Origin: Pseudomonas sp. Choline-02u-1
Lineage (GTDB): Bacteria > Pseudomonadota > Gammaproteobacteria > Pseudomonadales > Pseudomonadaceae
Direction of reading: 5' to 3'
Assembly: GCF_002836515.1 (NCBI RefSeq)
Contig: NZ_PJBC01000003.1
Span: 1-64,000, forward strand
DNA: 64,000 nucleotides
Below are positions 45,622 to 57,064 of the stretch, piece after piece (the stretch's first letter is position 1; every line of letters begins with the position of its first letter). A program made the position numbers and the translations under genes. The notes under the pieces are model-generated. The model was not told the origin of the DNA. It did not search any database and saw only the letters and a list, made by a program, of their open reading frames with translations.

Positions 45622-47397
45622 ATGATGCGCAGCCACTATTGCGGCCAACTGAACGAAAGCCTGGAAGGCCAGGAAATTACCCTTTGCGGATGGGTTCACC
45701 GTCGCCGCGACCACGGCGGGGTGATTTTCCTCGATATCCGTGATCGTGATGGTCTGGCCCAGGTGGTATTCGATCCGGATCGCGCCGAGAGCTTCGCCGC
45801 CGCCGATCGCGTGCGCAGCGAATACGTGGTGAAGATCACCGGCAAGGTGCGTCTGCGTCCGGCCGGTGCGACCAATGTCAACATGGCGTCGGGCATGATT
45901 GAAGTGCTGGGTTACGAGCTCGAAGTGCTGAACGAGTCGGAAACCCCGCCGTTCCCGCTCAACGAGTTCTCCGACGTCGGCGAAGAAACCCGCCTGCGTT
46001 ATCGCTTCCTCGACCTGCGTCGTCCGGAAATGGCCGAGAAGCTGCGTCTGCGTTCGCGCATGACCACCAGCATCCGTCGCTTCCTCGACGAGAACGGTTT
46101 CCTCGACGTCGAAACGCCGATCCTGACCCGTGCCACCCCTGAGGGTGCGCGTGACTATCTGGTGCCGAGCCGTACCCACGCCGGTTCGTTCTTCGCGCTG
46201 CCACAATCGCCGCAGCTGTTCAAGCAACTGCTGATGGTCGCCGGCTTCGACCGTTACTACCAGATCGCCAAGTGCTTCCGTGACGAAGACCTGCGTGCCG
46301 ACCGTCAGCCGGAATTCACCCAGATCGACATCGAGACCAGTTTCCTCGATGAAAAAGAGATCATGGGCCTGACCGAGCAGATGATCCGTAACCTGTTCAA
46401 GGAAGTGCTGGATCTGGAATTCGGCGAATTCCCGCACATGACCTTCGAAGAGGCTATGCGCCGCTACGGTTCGGACAAGCCGGACCTGCGCATTCCGCTG
46501 GAGCTGGTCGACGTTGCCGACCAGTTGAAAGAAGTCGATTTCAAAGTGTTCAGCGGCCCGGCCAACGATCCGAAATGCCGTATCGCCGCACTGCGCGTAC
46601 CTGGCGGGGCGAGCATGCCGCGCAAGCAGATCGACGATTACACCAAGTTTGTCGGCATCTACGGTGCCAAGGGCCTGGCGTATATCAAGGTCAACGAGCG
46701 CGCTGCCGGTGTTGAAGGCCTGCAATCGCCGATCGTGAAGAACATCCCGGAAGACAAGCTCAACGTGATCCTCGATCGCGTTGGCGCAGTCGATGGCGAC
46801 ATCGTGTTCTTCGGTGCCGACAAGGCCAAGATCGTCAGTGAAGCCCTGGGCGCGCTGCGCATCAAGCTCGGTCACGACCTCAAGCTGCTGACCTGCGAGT
46901 GGGCGCCAATGTGGGTCGTCGACTTCCCGATGTTCGAAGAAAACGACGACGGCAGCTTCTCCGCGCTGCACCACCCGTTCACCGCACCGAAGTGCACCCC
47001 GCAAGAGCTTGAAGCCAACCCGGCCGGCGCACTGTCTCGTGCGTACGACATGGTGTTGAACGGCACCGAGTTGGGCGGCGGTTCGATCCGTATTCACCGC
47101 AAGGAAATGCAGCAAGCGGTATTCCGCCTGCTGGGCATCAACGAAGCGGAACAGGAAGAGAAGTTCGGCTTCCTGCTCGACGCGCTGAAGTACGGCGCAC
47201 CGCCGCACGGTGGTCTGGCTTTCGGTCTGGACCGTCTGGTGATGCTGATGACTGGCGCCCAGTCGATCCGTGAAGTGATCGCCTTCCCGAAAACCCAGAG
47301 TGCTGCCGACGTGATGACGCAGGCTCCGGGCGTAGTGGATGCCAAGGCATTGCGCGAGCTGCACATTCGCCTGCGCGAAACGCCAAAGGCTGAGTAA
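45622..47397 (+). CDS. aspS: Aspartyl-tRNA synthetase
   Basis: A 591-aa class IIb synthetase of bacterial type. It has the N-terminal OB anticodon-binding domain ([20 protein letters not shown]), motif 2 [18 protein letters not shown], the GAD insertion typical of bacterial AspRS, and motif 3 [13 protein letters not shown]. The P. aeruginosa enzyme is non-discriminating and also charges tRNA-Asn with Asp for GatCAB to amidate; the same is likely here. It ends at the terminator 47408-47436. Confidence 0.97.
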   Translation: MMRSHYCGQLNESLEGQEITLCGWVHRRRDHGGVIFLDIRDRDGLAQVVFDPDRAESFAAADRVRSEYVVKITGKVRLRPAGATNVNMASGMIEVLGYELEVLNESETPPFPLNEFSDVGEETRLRYRFLDLRRPEMAEKLRLRSRMTTSIRRFLDENGFLDVETPILTRATPEGARDYLVPSRTHAGSFFALPQSPQLFKQLLMVAGFDRYYQIAKCFRDEDLRADRQPEFTQIDIETSFLDEKEIMGLTEQMIRNLFKEVLDLEFGEFPHMTFEEAMRRYGSDKPDLRIPLELVDVADQLKEVDFKVFSGPANDPKCRIAALRVPGGASMPRKQIDDYTKFVGIYGAKGLAYIKVNERAAGVEGLQSPIVKNIPEDKLNVILDRVGAVDGDIVFFGADKAKIVSEALGALRIKLGHDLKLLTCEWAPMWVVDFPMFEENDDGSFSALHHPFTAPKCTPQELEANPAGALSRAYDMVLNGTELGGGSIRIHRKEMQQAVFRLLGINEAEQEEKFGFLLDALKYGAPPHGGLAFGLDRLVMLMTGAQSIREVIAFPKTQSAADVMTQAPGVVDAKALRELHIRLRETPKAE

Positions 47398-47407
47398 GAC
47401 GGGCCTG

Positions 47408-47436
47408 AAGGCGCATCTTCGGATGCGCCTTTTTTC
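47408..47436 (+). terminator. Intrinsic terminator of aspS
   Basis: AAGGCGCATC and GATGCGCCTT close on a stable TTCG tetraloop, followed by TTTTTC. Confidence 0.93.
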
Positions 47437-47516
47437 TTTCTCAGGTCGAATTTTTCAATTGCCGGTCGCTGCACCCGCAGGGCGGGCAAGGTTTCAAAGA
47501 GCATTCGGAGCAAGTT

Positions 47517-48263
47517 ATGGCAGGTCATTCCAAGTGGGCAAACATCAAGCACCGCAAAGAACGTCAGGATGCCAAGAGGGGCAAGATCTTCACCAAGTGG
47601 ATCCGTGAACTGACCGTTGCGGCGCGTCAGGGTGGCGGTGATCCGGGTTCCAACCCGCGTCTGCGTCTGGCCCTGGACAAGGCGTTGAGCGCCAACATGA
47701 GTCGCGACATCATTGATCGCGCCGTTGCGCGCGGCGCCGGTGCCACCGAAGCGGACAACGTTGAAGAACTGACCTACGAAGGCTACGGCCCGGGCGGCGT
47801 GGCGGTGATGGTTGAGTGCATGACCGACAATCGCAACCGCACCGCTGCGGCTGTGCGTCACGCGTTCAGCAAGTGCGGCGGCAACCTCGGCACCGACGGT
47901 TCGGTGGCCTACCTGTTCGAACGCAAGGGCCAGATCAGCTTCGCGCCGGGCGTCGATGAAGACGCGCTGACCGAAGCGGCGCTGGAAGCCGATGCCGATG
48001 ACGTGGTCACCCATGAAGACGGTTCGATCGACGTGTTCACCTCGTTCACCAGTTTCTATGCAGTGCGCAACGCGCTGGAAGCGGCCGGGTTCAAGGGCGA
48101 CGACGCGGAAATCGTCATGCAGCCGACCACCAGCGCCGAACTGGATCTGGAAGGTGCGGAGAAGGTGCTCAAGCTGATCGACATGCTTGAAGACCTGGAT
48201 GACGTGCAGAACGTTTATTCCAACGCGGACATTCCGGAAGACGTCGCTGCTCAGCTGGGCTAG
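47517..48263 (+). CDS. yebC: YebC/PmpR-family regulator
   Basis: A 248-aa protein starting [20 protein letters not shown], the family signature, with domains 2 and 3 of the YebC fold following ([19 protein letters not shown]). Members have been described as transcription regulators (PmpR of P. aeruginosa represses quorum sensing) and more recently as ribosome-associated factors easing proline-rich translation. GGAG lies seven bases upstream. It precedes ruvC, with a REP between. Confidence 0.94.
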   Translation: MAGHSKWANIKHRKERQDAKRGKIFTKWIRELTVAARQGGGDPGSNPRLRLALDKALSANMSRDIIDRAVARGAGATEADNVEELTYEGYGPGGVAVMVECMTDNRNRTAAAVRHAFSKCGGNLGTDGSVAYLFERKGQISFAPGVDEDALTEAALEADADDVVTHEDGSIDVFTSFTSFYAVRNALEAAGFKGDDAEIVMQPTTSAELDLEGAEKVLKLIDMLEDLDDVQNVYSNADIPEDVAAQLG

Positions 48264-48280
48264 GAGCGACTAGGATTGAA

Positions 48281-48369
48281 TGTGGGAGCGGGCTTGCTCG
48301 CGAAGGCGGCGTATCAGCAACAGCGTTGCTGGATGACACTCCGCTTTCGCGAGCAAGCCCGCTCCCACA
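48281..48369. repeat. REP pair, GTGGGAGCGGGC type
   Basis: Inverted arms 48281-48308 and 48342-48369 with a 33-base centre, inserted between yebC and ruvC, which are on the same strand. Confidence 0.93.
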
Positions 48370-48415
48370 TTGGTAATTCGCTGTTCTGAATTTTTTTGCT
48401 CTTACTGCAGGCGTT

Positions 48416-48943
48416 ATGACTCTAATTCTTGGTATCGACCCCGGTTCGCGCATTACCGGTTACGGGATCGTCCGCGATACCGGGCGTGGCGGCTGCATCT
48501 ACGTGGCCTCGGGCTGCATCCGCACCGGCTCCGGCGAGCTGCATGAGCGCCTGCAAATCGTCTATCGCGGCGTGCGCGAGATCATCAAGACCTACGGCCC
48601 GGTGACCATGGGCATCGAAAAGGTGTTCATGGCAAAAAACGCCGACTCGGCGCTCAAACTCGGTCAGGCGCGCGGCGCTGCGATTGTTGCCGGCGCTGAA
48701 GAGTGTCTGGAAATCGCCGAGTACACCGCCACGCAAGTCAAACAAGCGGTGGTCGGCACCGGTGCGGCCAATAAGGAGCAGGTGCAGATGATGGTCATGC
48801 ACATGCTGAAGCTGACCAGCAAACCGCAGATCGACGCCTCCGACGCCTTGGCTATCGCCATTTGCCATGCGCACACACGTTCGAGTCTGCTGCCGCACGG
48901 TCTGGGAACCGCACGCAGTCGTGGCGGGCGCCTGCGTCTCTGA
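48416..48943 (+). CDS. ruvC: Holliday-junction resolvase RuvC
   Basis: A 175-aa endonuclease that cuts Holliday junctions after branch migration. The acidic metal-binding residues are in [15 protein letters not shown] (first Asp), [11 protein letters not shown] (Glu) and [14 protein letters not shown] (two Asp). Length equals the E. coli enzyme. It heads the ruvC-ruvA-ruvB group; 114 bases separate it from ruvA, where a second promoter could lie. Confidence 0.97.
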   Translation: MTLILGIDPGSRITGYGIVRDTGRGGCIYVASGCIRTGSGELHERLQIVYRGVREIIKTYGPVTMGIEKVFMAKNADSALKLGQARGAAIVAGAEECLEIAEYTATQVKQAVVGTGAANKEQVQMMVMHMLKLTSKPQIDASDALAIAICHAHTRSSLLPHGLGTARSRGGRLRL

Positions 48944-49057
48944 TAGCATCAGCATCAATTTTCCTGAAAGTGACGTTGCGGTGCCTGTGTTGCCGGCGCG
49001 CAAGCCACCTTCACTCGTCGCCAGCCCACGGCTGGCCAGCGCTCAAGGATTCAAAAC

Positions 49058-49666
49058 GTGATTGGACGCTTGCGCGGCACCCTGGCTGAGAAACAGCCGC
49101 CGCACCTGATTCTCGATGTAAACGGCCTCGGCTATGAGGTGGAAGTGCCGATGACCACCCTTTATCGTCTGCCGTCGGTCGGTGAACCGCTGACCCTGCA
49201 CACCCATTTGGTCGTACGCGAAGACGCGCAATTGCTCTATGGTTTTGCCGGCAAGCGTGAGCGAGACTTTTTTCGCGAGCTGATCCGTCTCAACGGTGTC
49301 GGGCCGAAACTGGCGCTGGCGCTGATGTCGAGCCTGGAAGTCGACGAATTGGTGCGTTGCGTGCAGTCGCAGGATACTTCGGCCTTGACCAAAGTGCCGG
49401 GGGTTGGCAAGAAGACCGCCGAGCGTTTGCTGGTCGAATTGAAAGATCGCTTCAAGGCCTGGGAAACTTCCCCGGCAATGTTCGCGCTGGTGCCGAATCA
49501 GCCCGACGGCCCGGCGCCGGTCAACAGCGCCGAGACCGATGCGGTCAGCGCATTGATCTCCCTGGGCTACAAGCCGCAGGAAGCGAGCAAGGCGATTTCC
49601 GCGATCAAAGACAAGAACCTGAGCAGCGAAGACCTGATCCGCCGCGCTCTGAAGGGAATGATTTAA
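49058..49666 (+). CDS. ruvA: Holliday-junction branch-migration protein RuvA
   Basis: A 202-aa junction-recognition subunit. The OB domain starts [20 protein letters not shown]; two helix-hairpin-helix motifs follow ([13 protein letters not shown] and [15 protein letters not shown]); the C-terminal domain III that contacts RuvB ends [16 protein letters not shown]. The start is GTG with AAGGA upstream. The stop directly abuts the ruvB start. Confidence 0.97.
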   Translation: MIGRLRGTLAEKQPPHLILDVNGLGYEVEVPMTTLYRLPSVGEPLTLHTHLVVREDAQLLYGFAGKRERDFFRELIRLNGVGPKLALALMSSLEVDELVRCVQSQDTSALTKVPGVGKKTAERLLVELKDRFKAWETSPAMFALVPNQPDGPAPVNSAETDAVSALISLGYKPQEASKAISAIKDKNLSSEDLIRRALKGMI

Positions 49667-50728
49667 GTGATTGAAGCTGATCGTCTGATCGCCGCCGCGC
49701 ACAGCCCGCGTGAGCGCGAAGAAGTCCAGGACCGGGCGATTCGTCCGGTCAGTCTGGCCGACTACATTGGCCAGCCGACCGTGCGCGAGCAGATGGAACT
49801 GTTTATTCAGGCTGCCCGTGGCCGTAGTGAATCCCTCGATCACACCTTGATTTTCGGCCCTCCGGGGCTGGGCAAGACTACGTTGGCGAACATCATTGCC
49901 CAGGAAATGGGCGTGTCGATCAAGAGCACCTCGGGGCCTGTGCTGGAACGCCCGGGTGATCTGGCCGCGTTGCTGACCAATCTTGAGCCGCACGACGTGC
50001 TGTTCATCGACGAAATTCATCGTCTGTCGCCAATCGTTGAAGAAGTGCTGTACCCGGCAATGGAAGATTTCCAGCTCGACATCATGATCGGCGAAGGGCC
50101 GGCGGCGCGTTCCATCAAACTGGATCTGCCACCGTTCACTCTGGTCGGTGCGACCACCCGCGCCGGCATGCTGACCAATCCGCTGCGTGATCGCTTCGGT
50201 ATCGTCCAGCGCCTGGAGTTTTACAGCACCGCGGATCTGGCGACGATTGTCAGTCGTTCGGCGGCCATTCTCGGTCTGCCGCTGGATCCGGAGGGTTCGT
50301 TCGAAATTGCCCGGCGCGCCCGTGGCACTCCGCGAATAGCCAACCGTTTGCTGCGTCGAGTCCGCGACTTCGCCGAAGTCCGCGCCAAGGGACATATCAC
50401 CAAGTCGGTAGCGGATCTGGCGCTGAACCTGCTGGATGTCGACGAACACGGTTTCGATCACCAGGACCGACGTCTGCTGCTGACCATGATTGAGAAGTTC
50501 GACGGCGGTCCGGTAGGTATCGACAGTCTTGCAGCGGCGATCAGCGAAGAACGCCACACCATTGAAGACGTGCTCGAGCCCTATCTGATCCAGCAGGGCT
50601 ACATCATGCGCACGCCACGGGGCAGGGTAGTGACCCGACATGCGTATCTGCATTTCGGTTTAAACATTCCGTCACGAATGGGCGAAATGCCCTTGGCAGA
50701 CGATTTTCTTGATGCCGCAGACGATTGA
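49667..50728 (+). CDS. ruvB: Holliday-junction helicase RuvB
   Basis: A 353-aa AAA+ ATPase that drives branch migration. Walker A is GPPGLGKTT, Walker [11 protein letters not shown], sensor 1 [10 protein letters not shown], and the C-terminal winged helix binds DNA. The start is GTG immediately after the ruvA TAA, so translation is coupled. Length is normal. About 130 bases separate it from ybgC. Confidence 0.97.
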   Translation: MIEADRLIAAAHSPREREEVQDRAIRPVSLADYIGQPTVREQMELFIQAARGRSESLDHTLIFGPPGLGKTTLANIIAQEMGVSIKSTSGPVLERPGDLAALLTNLEPHDVLFIDEIHRLSPIVEEVLYPAMEDFQLDIMIGEGPAARSIKLDLPPFTLVGATTRAGMLTNPLRDRFGIVQRLEFYSTADLATIVSRSAAILGLPLDPEGSFEIARRARGTPRIANRLLRRVRDFAEVRAKGHITKSVADLALNLLDVDEHGFDHQDRRLLLTMIEKFDGGPVGIDSLAAAISEERHTIEDVLEPYLIQQGYIMRTPRGRVVTRHAYLHFGLNIPSRMGEMPLADDFLDAADD

Positions 50729-50855
50729 TACACATTTGTTGGTGATTTATTCAGGGTTTGTATTGTCAGACGACGGTACTTTTGCGGTAAAGCTCTGAAA
50801 CCACGAAAAACAGTTGCCTGGCCGGATTGGCAACCTGAGGAGTAAGCACTAGAGT

Positions 50856-51323
50856 ATGCGCGCGCAAAACGGGCTTGAGCCGTTCGCACATCGTTGTCGC
50901 GTTTATTACGAGGACACCGACGCGGGCGGCATCGTGTATTACGTTAATTACCTCAAGTTTATGGAACGGGCTCGAACCGAACGGCTACGGGAACTGGGCT
51001 TTGCCCAATCGCAGCTTGCTGGAGAGGACCTGTTGTTCGTCGTGCATTCCAGCGAAGCGCGCTACCACGCGCCGGCGCGACTGGACGACGAACTGCTGGT
51101 AAGCGCTGATGTAACCGAATTGAACCGTGCCAGCCTGCGCTTCAGACAGCAGGTCAGGCGGGCCACGGATAATGTGCTGCTCTGCGAAGGGCAGTTTTTG
51201 GTGGCCTGCGTGCGCACCGACAGTTTGAAACCCCGGGCCCTTCCCGAAGACCTGCGTGCGGCCTTCGCCGACGTGGTCGGCCCGGGTACACACTCAAAGC
51301 AGGAGATAAAGCGTGGAAGCTAA
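50856..51323 (+). CDS. ybgC: Tol-Pal system acyl-CoA thioesterase YbgC
   Basis: A 155-aa hotdog-fold thioesterase. The catalytic signature is [19 protein letters not shown], with the Asp in DTD. It hydrolyses short-chain acyl-CoA and associates with phospholipid enzymes at the inner membrane. It is first in the tol-pal operon; its last codons overlap the tolQ GTG by eleven bases. The GTAAGCACTAG leader has a weak ribosome-binding site (TGAGGAG further up). Confidence 0.95.
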   Translation: MRAQNGLEPFAHRCRVYYEDTDAGGIVYYVNYLKFMERARTERLRELGFAQSQLAGEDLLFVVHSSEARYHAPARLDDELLVSADVTELNRASLRFRQQVRRATDNVLLCEGQFLVACVRTDSLKPRALPEDLRAAFADVVGPGTHSKQEIKRGS

Positions 51324-52008
51324 CGTCGTCGACCATTCCTCCATGTGGAGCCTGGTCAGCAATGCCAGCATCGTGGTGCAGTTGGTAATGTTGACCCTGG
51401 TGGCCGCATCGGTGACCTCATGGATCATGATCTTTCAGCGCAGCAACTTGCTGCGTGCCGGTCGACGCGCCCTGGAGAGCTTCGAAGAGCGCTTCTGGTC
51501 GGGTATCGATCTTTCCAAACTGTACCGTCAGGCTGGCAGCAATCCTGATCCGGATTCGGGCGTGGAGCAGATCTTCCGCGCCGGTTTCAAGGAATTCTCC
51601 CGCCTGCGTCAGCAGCCAGGCGTCGATCCTGAAGCGGTAATGGAAGGTGTGGCCCGTGCCATGCGCGTGGCCATTTCGCGTGAAGAAGAAAAGCTCGAGC
51701 AGAGCCTGCCGTTCCTCGCCACTGTTGGTTCGGTCAGCCCGTACATCGGTCTGTTCGGTACCGTCTGGGGGATCATGAACTCCTTCCGCGGTCTGGCCAG
51801 CGCTCAGCAAGCGACCCTCGCCACCGTTGCTCCAGGTATCGCCGAAGCCCTGATTGCCACCGCGATCGGCCTGTTCGCCGCGATCCCGGCGGTCATCGCT
51901 TACAACCGTTTTGCTGCCCGCAGCGAAACCTTGCTGGGCCGCTACTACACCTTCGCCGATGAATTCCAGGCGATCCTGCACCGCAAAGTGCACACCAGCG
52001 AAGAATAA
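51313..52008 (+). CDS. tolQ: Tol-Pal system protein TolQ
   Basis: A 231-aa inner-membrane protein with three helices (about 18-40, 130-155 and 170-195), homologous to ExbB and MotA. The proton-channel helices include [19 protein letters not shown] and [20 protein letters not shown]. With TolR it uses proton flow to energise TolA during cell constriction. The start is GTG with AGGAG eight bases upstream. Confidence 0.96.
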   Translation: MEANVVDHSSMWSLVSNASIVVQLVMLTLVAASVTSWIMIFQRSNLLRAGRRALESFEERFWSGIDLSKLYRQAGSNPDPDSGVEQIFRAGFKEFSRLRQQPGVDPEAVMEGVARAMRVAISREEEKLEQSLPFLATVGSVSPYIGLFGTVWGIMNSFRGLASAQQATLATVAPGIAEALIATAIGLFAAIPAVIAYNRFAARSETLLGRYYTFADEFQAILHRKVHTSEE

Positions 52009-52022
52009 GCAGGTATTTCCCG

Positions 52023-52484
52023 ATGGCTTTAATCGCTCGAGCTCGCAAAAAGCGCAAGCCGGTCGCCGAGATGAACGTAGTGCCCTACATCGACGTGATG
52101 TTGGTGCTGCTGGTCATCTTCATGGTGACCGCGCCGATGCTCAATCAGGGCGTGAAAGTTGATCTGCCCAAGGTTTCCAGCGAAGCCTTGCCGCAGGACA
52201 ACAACACCCAGGTCCTGACCATTTCGATCAAGGCTGACAAGACCTACTACTGGAACCTTGGCAGCGAAGTCGACACCGAGAAGCAACAGGACAGGGCCAT
52301 GACCCTGCCGCAAATGACTGACGCGGTGACCAAGATCATTCGCGCCGGCACCGAGGGCGGCAAACGCACCCAGGTGTTCATTCGTGGCGACAAGACTGTC
52401 GACTACGGCGCCGTCATGGGTGCCATGGGCGGGTTGCAGAAAGCCGGGGTCGGTAACGTTGGTCTGATAACCGAGGCCCCCTGA
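52023..52484 (+). CDS. tolR: Tol-Pal system protein TolR
   Basis: A 153-aa single-pass membrane protein. The transmembrane helix IDVMLVLLVIFMVTAPML includes D24, the conserved proton-carrying aspartate, followed by a periplasmic domain of the ExbD type. It pairs with TolQ. Its TGA overlaps the tolA ATG by one base. Confidence 0.96.
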   Translation: MALIARARKKRKPVAEMNVVPYIDVMLVLLVIFMVTAPMLNQGVKVDLPKVSSEALPQDNNTQVLTISIKADKTYYWNLGSEVDTEKQQDRAMTLPQMTDAVTKIIRAGTEGGKRTQVFIRGDKTVDYGAVMGAMGGLQKAGVGNVGLITEAP

Positions 52485-53560
52485 TGCAGCAACAGCGAGA
52501 GCCGTCCGCCTCGGAAAGCTACTTCTGGCCCAGTGTTCTGGCGATTGTCCTGCACGTGCTCGTGTTCGGCATGCTGTTCGTCAGTTTTGCCTTTACGCCC
52601 GAACTGCCGCCGGCCAAGCCGATTGTCCAGGCGACTCTGTATCAGCTGAAATCGAAAAGTCAGGCAACCACCCAGACCAATCAGAAGATTGCGGGTGAGG
52701 CGAAGAAATCCGCCGCGCGCCAGACCGAAGTCGAACAGATGGAACAGAAAAAGATCGAGCAGGAAGCGGTGAAAGCGGCGGAACAAAAGAAAGAGGACGC
52801 GGCTCAAAAGGCCGAGGAGGCCAAGAAGGCTGACGAGGCGAAAAAAGCGGACGAAGCGAAAAAGGCTGATGAAGCCAAAAAAGCCGACGACGCGAAGAAA
52901 GCCGAAGCGAAGAAGGCCGAAGAGAAACAATTGGCTGATATAGCCAAGAAGAAGGCTGAAGACGAAGCGAAAAAGGCTGCTGAGGAAGAGGCGAAGAAAG
53001 CCGCTGCCGAAGAAGCCAAGAAAAAGATCGTCGAAGACGCGAAAAAGAAAGCCGCCGAAGACGCCAAGAAGAAAGCTGAAGCTGAAGAGGCGAAGAAGAA
53101 AGTCGCCGAAGACGCGAAGAAGAAAGCTGCCGCCGATGCTGCGAAGAAGAAAGCGCAGGAAGCGGCACGTAAATCCGCTGAAGACAAAAAGGCTCAGGCC
53201 CTGGCAGATCTGCTTTCCGACACGCCGCAGCGCCAGCAGGCCTTGGCCGATGAGCAGGGTGACGAAGTCGCCGGCAGTTTCGATGACCTGATTCGCGCTC
53301 GCGCAGCAGAAGGCTGGGCTCGTCCTCCTTCGGCGCGCAAAGGCATGACGGTCGTGCTGCAAATCGGCATGTTGCCGGACGGTACGGTGACTTCGGTCAC
53401 CGTGGCCAAGTCCAGTGGTGACGGTCCGTTCGATGCCTCGGCAGTTGCGGCAGTGAAGAATATTGGACGTTTGACAGAAATGCAGGGAATGAAGCCGAGC
53501 GATTTCGCTCCGTATCGTTCATTCAAGATGACATTCACACCTGAGGATCTAGCCTTGTGA
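52484..53560 (+). CDS. tolA: Tol-Pal system protein TolA
   Basis: A 358-aa protein spanning the periplasm. An N-terminal membrane helix (about 14-36) is followed by a long Ala/Lys/Glu-rich helical domain II (60-245) and a globular domain III (about 260-358, [20 protein letters not shown]) that contacts Pal and TolB. Domain II contains four near-perfect AKKADE repeats encoded at 52820-52891. Its stop overlaps the tolB GTG by four bases. Confidence 0.95.
   Translation: MQQQREPSASESYFWPSVLAIVLHVLVFGMLFVSFAFTPELPPAKPIVQATLYQLKSKSQATTQTNQKIAGEAKKSAARQTEVEQMEQKKIEQEAVKAAEQKKEDAAQKAEEAKKADEAKKADEAKKADEAKKADDAKKAEAKKAEEKQLADIAKKKAEDEAKKAAEEEAKKAAAEEAKKKIVEDAKKKAAEDAKKKAEAEEAKKKVAEDAKKKAAADAAKKKAQEAARKSAEDKKAQALADLLSDTPQRQQALADEQGDEVAGSFDDLIRARAAEGWARPPSARKGMTVVLQIGMLPDGTVTSVTVAKSSGDGPFDASAVAAVKNIGRLTEMQGMKPSDFAPYRSFKMTFTPEDLAL
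52820..52891 (+). repeat. Four tandem 18-base coding repeats in tolA
   Basis: Codons 113-136 of tolA encode AKKADE three times, then AKKADD. The units differ mainly at synonymous third positions, so they are old enough to have diverged, or codon choice limits slippage. Confidence 0.8.
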
Positions 53561-54858
53561 GAAACCTTCTTCGAGGAATGCTGGTCGTGATCTGCTGCAT
53601 GGCAGGGATCGCGGCGGCAGATGAAAAGAACATTCTGGTCACCAGCGGTAGCGATCGGGCTACTCCGATCGCGGTCGTACCGTTCGGCATGCAGGGCGGC
53701 GCGGTGCTGCCTGACGATATGGCGGAAATCATCGGTAACGATTTGCGCAACTCGGGCTATTACTCGCCGATTCCAAAAGCCAACATGATCAGCCAGCCAA
53801 GCCAGCCGAGCGAAATCATCTTCCGTGACTGGAAGGCGGTGGGGGCCCAGTACATGATGGTCGGCAGCATCGCTCCGGCAGGCGGTCGCCTGCAGGTGCA
53901 GTGGGCACTGTTCAACGTTGCCACCGAACAGAAAGTGGCCGACGGCAGTGTTTCCGGTACTACCGATCAGATTCGCGATATGGCGCACTTCATTTCCGAT
54001 CAGTCGTTTCAGAAGCTGACCGGTATTGAAGGAGCTTTCTCGACTCGCCTGCTGTACGTAACGGCTGAGCGTTTCTCCGAGAAAAACACCCGATACACCC
54101 TGCAACGCTCCGACTATGACGGCGCGCGTGCAGTAACTCTGCTGCAATCGCGCGAGCCGATCCTGTCGCCGCGTTTCGCACCGGATGGCAAGCGAATTGC
54201 CTACGTGTCGTTCGAACAGAAGCGTCCGCGCATCTTCATGCAGAACATCGACACCGGTCGCCGCGAGCAGATCACCAACTTCGAAGGCCTCAATGGCGCG
54301 CCAGCCTGGTCGCCGGATGGTAACCGCCTGGCGTTCGTGCTGTCGAAAGACGGTAACCCGGACATCTACGTAATGAACCTCGGTTCGCGTCAGATCACCC
54401 GTGTGACCTCTGGCCCGGGCATCAACACCGAGCCGTTCTGGGGCAAGGATGGTTCGACCATCTACTTCACCTCGGACCGTGGCGGCAAGCCGCAGATCTA
54501 TAAAACCAGCGCCAGTGGCGGTGGTGCCGAACGTGTGACGTTCGTTGGCAACTACAACGCCAACCCGAAACTGTCGGCTGATGAAAAGACTTTGGTGATG
54601 ATTCATCGTCAGGATGGCTTCACCAATTTCAAGGTGGCAGCTCAGGATCTGCAGCGGGGTAGTGTAAAGATCCTCACTGATAGCACTCTGGACGAGTCGC
54701 CTACTGTTGCGCCCAACGGCACCATGGTAATCTACGCCACCCGCCAACAGGGCCGGGGAGTCTTGATGCTCGTGTCCATTAATGGACGCGTGAGGCTCCC
54801 GCTTCCTACCGCTCAAGGCGAAGTCAGAGAACCGTCCTGGTCCCCTTACCTGAAGTGA
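53557..54858 (+). CDS. tolB: Tol-Pal system protein TolB
   Basis: A 433-aa periplasmic protein. The signal peptide (cleavage near AGIAAA/DE at about residue 21) is followed by an N-terminal alpha/beta domain and a six-bladed beta propeller whose blades carry repeats such as [15 protein letters not shown] and [14 protein letters not shown]. It regulates the Pal-peptidoglycan interaction. The start is GTG, overlapping the tolA stop (GTGA). Confidence 0.96.
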   Translation: MRNLLRGMLVVICCMAGIAAADEKNILVTSGSDRATPIAVVPFGMQGGAVLPDDMAEIIGNDLRNSGYYSPIPKANMISQPSQPSEIIFRDWKAVGAQYMMVGSIAPAGGRLQVQWALFNVATEQKVADGSVSGTTDQIRDMAHFISDQSFQKLTGIEGAFSTRLLYVTAERFSEKNTRYTLQRSDYDGARAVTLLQSREPILSPRFAPDGKRIAYVSFEQKRPRIFMQNIDTGRREQITNFEGLNGAPAWSPDGNRLAFVLSKDGNPDIYVMNLGSRQITRVTSGPGINTEPFWGKDGSTIYFTSDRGGKPQIYKTSASGGGAERVTFVGNYNANPKLSADEKTLVMIHRQDGFTNFKVAAQDLQRGSVKILTDSTLDESPTVAPNGTMVIYATRQQGRGVLMLVSINGRVRLPLPTAQGEVREPSWSPYLK

Positions 54859-54910
54859 GCGGGCGCTACACGTTTTACTTAACACACTGGGGTTCATTAG
54901 GAGTTTCACG

Positions 54911-55408
54911 ATGGAAATGCTGAAGTTTGGTAAATTTGCTGCGCTGGCTCTGGCCATGGCTGTAGCTGTAGGTTGCTCGTCCAAAGGCGGCGACAACGCC
55001 GGTGAAGGCGCTGTTGATCCAAACGCTGGTTACGGCGCAAACACTGGTGCCGTTGACGGTTCCCTGAGCGAAGAAGCTGCTCTGCGCGCAATCACCACCT
55101 TCTACTTCGAATACGACAGCTCGGACCTGAAGCCAGAAGCCATGCGCGCTCTGGACGTTCACGCCAAAGACCTGAAAGCAAACGGCGCTCGCGTTGTTCT
55201 GGAAGGCAACACCGACGAACGTGGTACTCGTGAGTACAACATGGCACTGGGCGAGCGTCGTGCGAAAGCCGTTCAGCGCTACCTGGTACTGCAAGGTGTT
55301 TCCCCAGCTCAGCTGGAACTGGTTTCCTACGGCGAAGAGCGTCCAGTTGCTACCGGCAACGACGAGCAGTCCTGGGCCCAGAACCGTCGCGTCGAACTGC
55401 GTAAGTAA
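54911..55408 (+). CDS. oprL: Peptidoglycan-associated lipoprotein OprL (Pal)
   Basis: A 165-aa outer-membrane lipoprotein. The lipobox AVGC makes C22 the lipidated residue. A Gly/Asp-rich linker precedes an OmpA-like domain that binds meso-diaminopimelate of peptidoglycan ([20 protein letters not shown]). It anchors the outer membrane to the wall and works with TolA/TolB. AGGAG lies eight bases upstream. It is separated from tolB by 52 bases. Confidence 0.97.
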   Translation: MEMLKFGKFAALALAMAVAVGCSSKGGDNAGEGAVDPNAGYGANTGAVDGSLSEEAALRAITTFYFEYDSSDLKPEAMRALDVHAKDLKANGARVVLEGNTDERGTREYNMALGERRAKAVQRYLVLQGVSPAQLELVSYGEERPVATGNDEQSWAQNRRVELRK

Positions 55409-55414
55409 TTCGAT

Positions 55415-56248
55415 ATGCGAACGTGCCGTCGTGCTGTAACTGTTCTGGCTCTCAGCCTCGCGCCGCTTGCGGCGTGGGCTGCGGTTCCTGTGGTCGATGA
55501 CAACTCCGGTTATAACAATAGCGGGAGCAGTTATCCGCCTGCGGGTTACGGTACGAACGGCGCCTATGCCGGGGGAGCGGCTTCGGCCCCTGCCTCGGCA
55601 CAAGGCATGCTGTTCAACCAATTGCAACAGATGCAGGATCAGATCTCGCGCCAACAGGGCGTGATCGAAGAACTGCAGAATCAGGTTGCGCGCATGAAGC
55701 AGGAATCCCTGGAGCGATACCAGGATCTTGATCGGCGCATAGGATCCGGCGTTGCACCAGCCGCGACTCCCGAGAATTCTTCTGCCGGTGGCGATGCAAG
55801 TGTTGCTGCCGGTGCTGCCGCAGGTGCCGCTTCGGCGTCCCAAGCCCCTGCTGCGGGTAGCGAACCGGCTGATCCGGCCAAGGAAAAGCTGTATTACGAT
55901 GCCGCTTTCGACCTGATCAAAGCCAAGGATTTCGACAAGGCCAGCCAGGCCTTCGCGGCTTTCCTGCGCAAATACCCGAACAGCCAATATGCGGGCAACG
56001 CCCAGTACTGGTTGGGCGAAGTGAACCTGGCCAAAGGCGATCTGCAGGGTGCAGGTCAGGCATTTGCCAAGGTTTCGCAGCTGTATCCCAAGCACAACAA
56101 GGTGCCGGATTCGCTGTACAAGCTGGCTGACGTAGAGCGCCGCCTCGGTCACACCGACAAGGTCAAAGGCATTCTGCAGCAGGTGGTGTCCCAATATCCG
56201 GGTACGTCCGCCGCACAGCTGGCTCAGCGTGATCTGCAGCGCATGTAA
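55415..56248 (+). CDS. cpoB: Tol-Pal associated coordinator CpoB (YbgF)
   Basis: A 277-aa periplasmic protein. The signal peptide ends near LAAWAA (residue 22); a coiled coil at about 60-100 (QLQQMQDQISRQQGVIEELQ) drives trimerisation. A Ala/Gly/Pro linker leads into a C-terminal TPR domain (DAAFDLIKAKDFDKASQAF onward). In E. coli CpoB links PBP1B to Tol-Pal during division. The start is six bases after the oprL stop. The operon ends at the terminator 56272-56298. Confidence 0.94.
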   Translation: MRTCRRAVTVLALSLAPLAAWAAVPVVDDNSGYNNSGSSYPPAGYGTNGAYAGGAASAPASAQGMLFNQLQQMQDQISRQQGVIEELQNQVARMKQESLERYQDLDRRIGSGVAPAATPENSSAGGDASVAAGAAAGAASASQAPAAGSEPADPAKEKLYYDAAFDLIKAKDFDKASQAFAAFLRKYPNSQYAGNAQYWLGEVNLAKGDLQGAGQAFAKVSQLYPKHNKVPDSLYKLADVERRLGHTDKVKGILQQVVSQYPGTSAAQLAQRDLQRM

Positions 56249-56271
56249 GCCTGTTTATCCGTGTTTTGAAG

Positions 56272-56298
56272 AAACCCGCGCTAGTCGCGGGTTTTTTC
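56272..56298 (+). terminator. Intrinsic terminator of the tol-pal operon
   Basis: AACCCGCG and CGCGGGTT flank CTAGT and run into TTTTTC, 24 bases after the cpoB stop. Confidence 0.92.
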
Positions 56299-56415
56299 GT
56301 TAGAATTCACGCCCTTTTTCTGAAACACGCTTCTTGCGGTCTACGCGTTGGCGGGATTGCCTGAAGTGCCTGACGGAGGCGGACAGCCTGTTTAGCTGTT
56401 ACGCCCGTGGCGACT

Positions 56416-57063
56416 ATGCAAGACACATTGAGAATCACCGAAGTTTTCTACTCGTTGCAGGGGGAAACTCGGACTGCCGGGCTGCCCACAGTTTTCGTGC
56501 GCCTGACCGGTTGCCCGTTGCGTTGCCAATACTGCGACAGCGCTTATGCGTTCAGCGGCGGCACCGTGCGCACCCTCGACGATATTCTTGAGCAAGTGGC
56601 CGGATATCGTCCGCGCTACGTCTGTGTCACCGGCGGTGAGCCGCTGGCCCAGCCGAACGCCATCCCTTTGCTTGAACGGTTATGTAATGCCGGATACGAG
56701 GTCTCGCTGGAAACCAGCGGCGCCCTCGACGTTTCGGCCGTCGATCCGCGAGTCAGTCGCGTAGTCGATCTGAAAACGCCGGGCTCGAAAGAAGCTCATC
56801 GCAACCGTTACGAGAACATCGAACTGCTGACCCGCAACGATCAGGTGAAGTTTGTCATCTGCTCGCGCGAGGACTATGACTGGGCGGTTTCCAAGCTGAT
56901 CCAGTACGGTCTTGATCAGCGCGCCGGCGAAGTGCTGTTTTCGCCAAGTCACCACGACCTGAATGCTCGGGAGCTGGCTGACTGGGTGGTGGCGGACAAT
57001 CTGCCGGTACGCCTGCAATTGCAGCTGCATAAATATCTTTGGAACGACGAGCCAGGACGCTGA
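56416..57063 (+). CDS. queE: 7-carboxy-7-deazaguanine synthase QueE
   Basis: A 215-aa radical-SAM enzyme making 7-carboxy-7-deazaguanine for queuosine and preQ0. The cluster motif is CPLRCQYC (CxxxCxxC), followed by the SAM-binding VTGGEPL. The ATG at 56416 is chosen; a GTG nine bases earlier is an alternative. The stop is one base before queC. It follows the tol-pal operon, as in P. aeruginosa. Confidence 0.94.
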   Translation: MQDTLRITEVFYSLQGETRTAGLPTVFVRLTGCPLRCQYCDSAYAFSGGTVRTLDDILEQVAGYRPRYVCVTGGEPLAQPNAIPLLERLCNAGYEVSLETSGALDVSAVDPRVSRVVDLKTPGSKEAHRNRYENIELLTRNDQVKFVICSREDYDWAVSKLIQYGLDQRAGEVLFSPSHHDLNARELADWVVADNLPVRLQLQLHKYLWNDEPGR

Positions 57064-57064
57064 A

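Noticed and set aside
45601..47364. A 587-codon antisense frame across aspS
   Set aside because: Same cause: third-position GC of aspS removes stop codons on the other strand. No start signal or family likeness.
53194..54996. A 600-codon antisense frame over tolA and tolB
   Set aside because: It spans two real genes in the opposite sense and has no recognisable domain.
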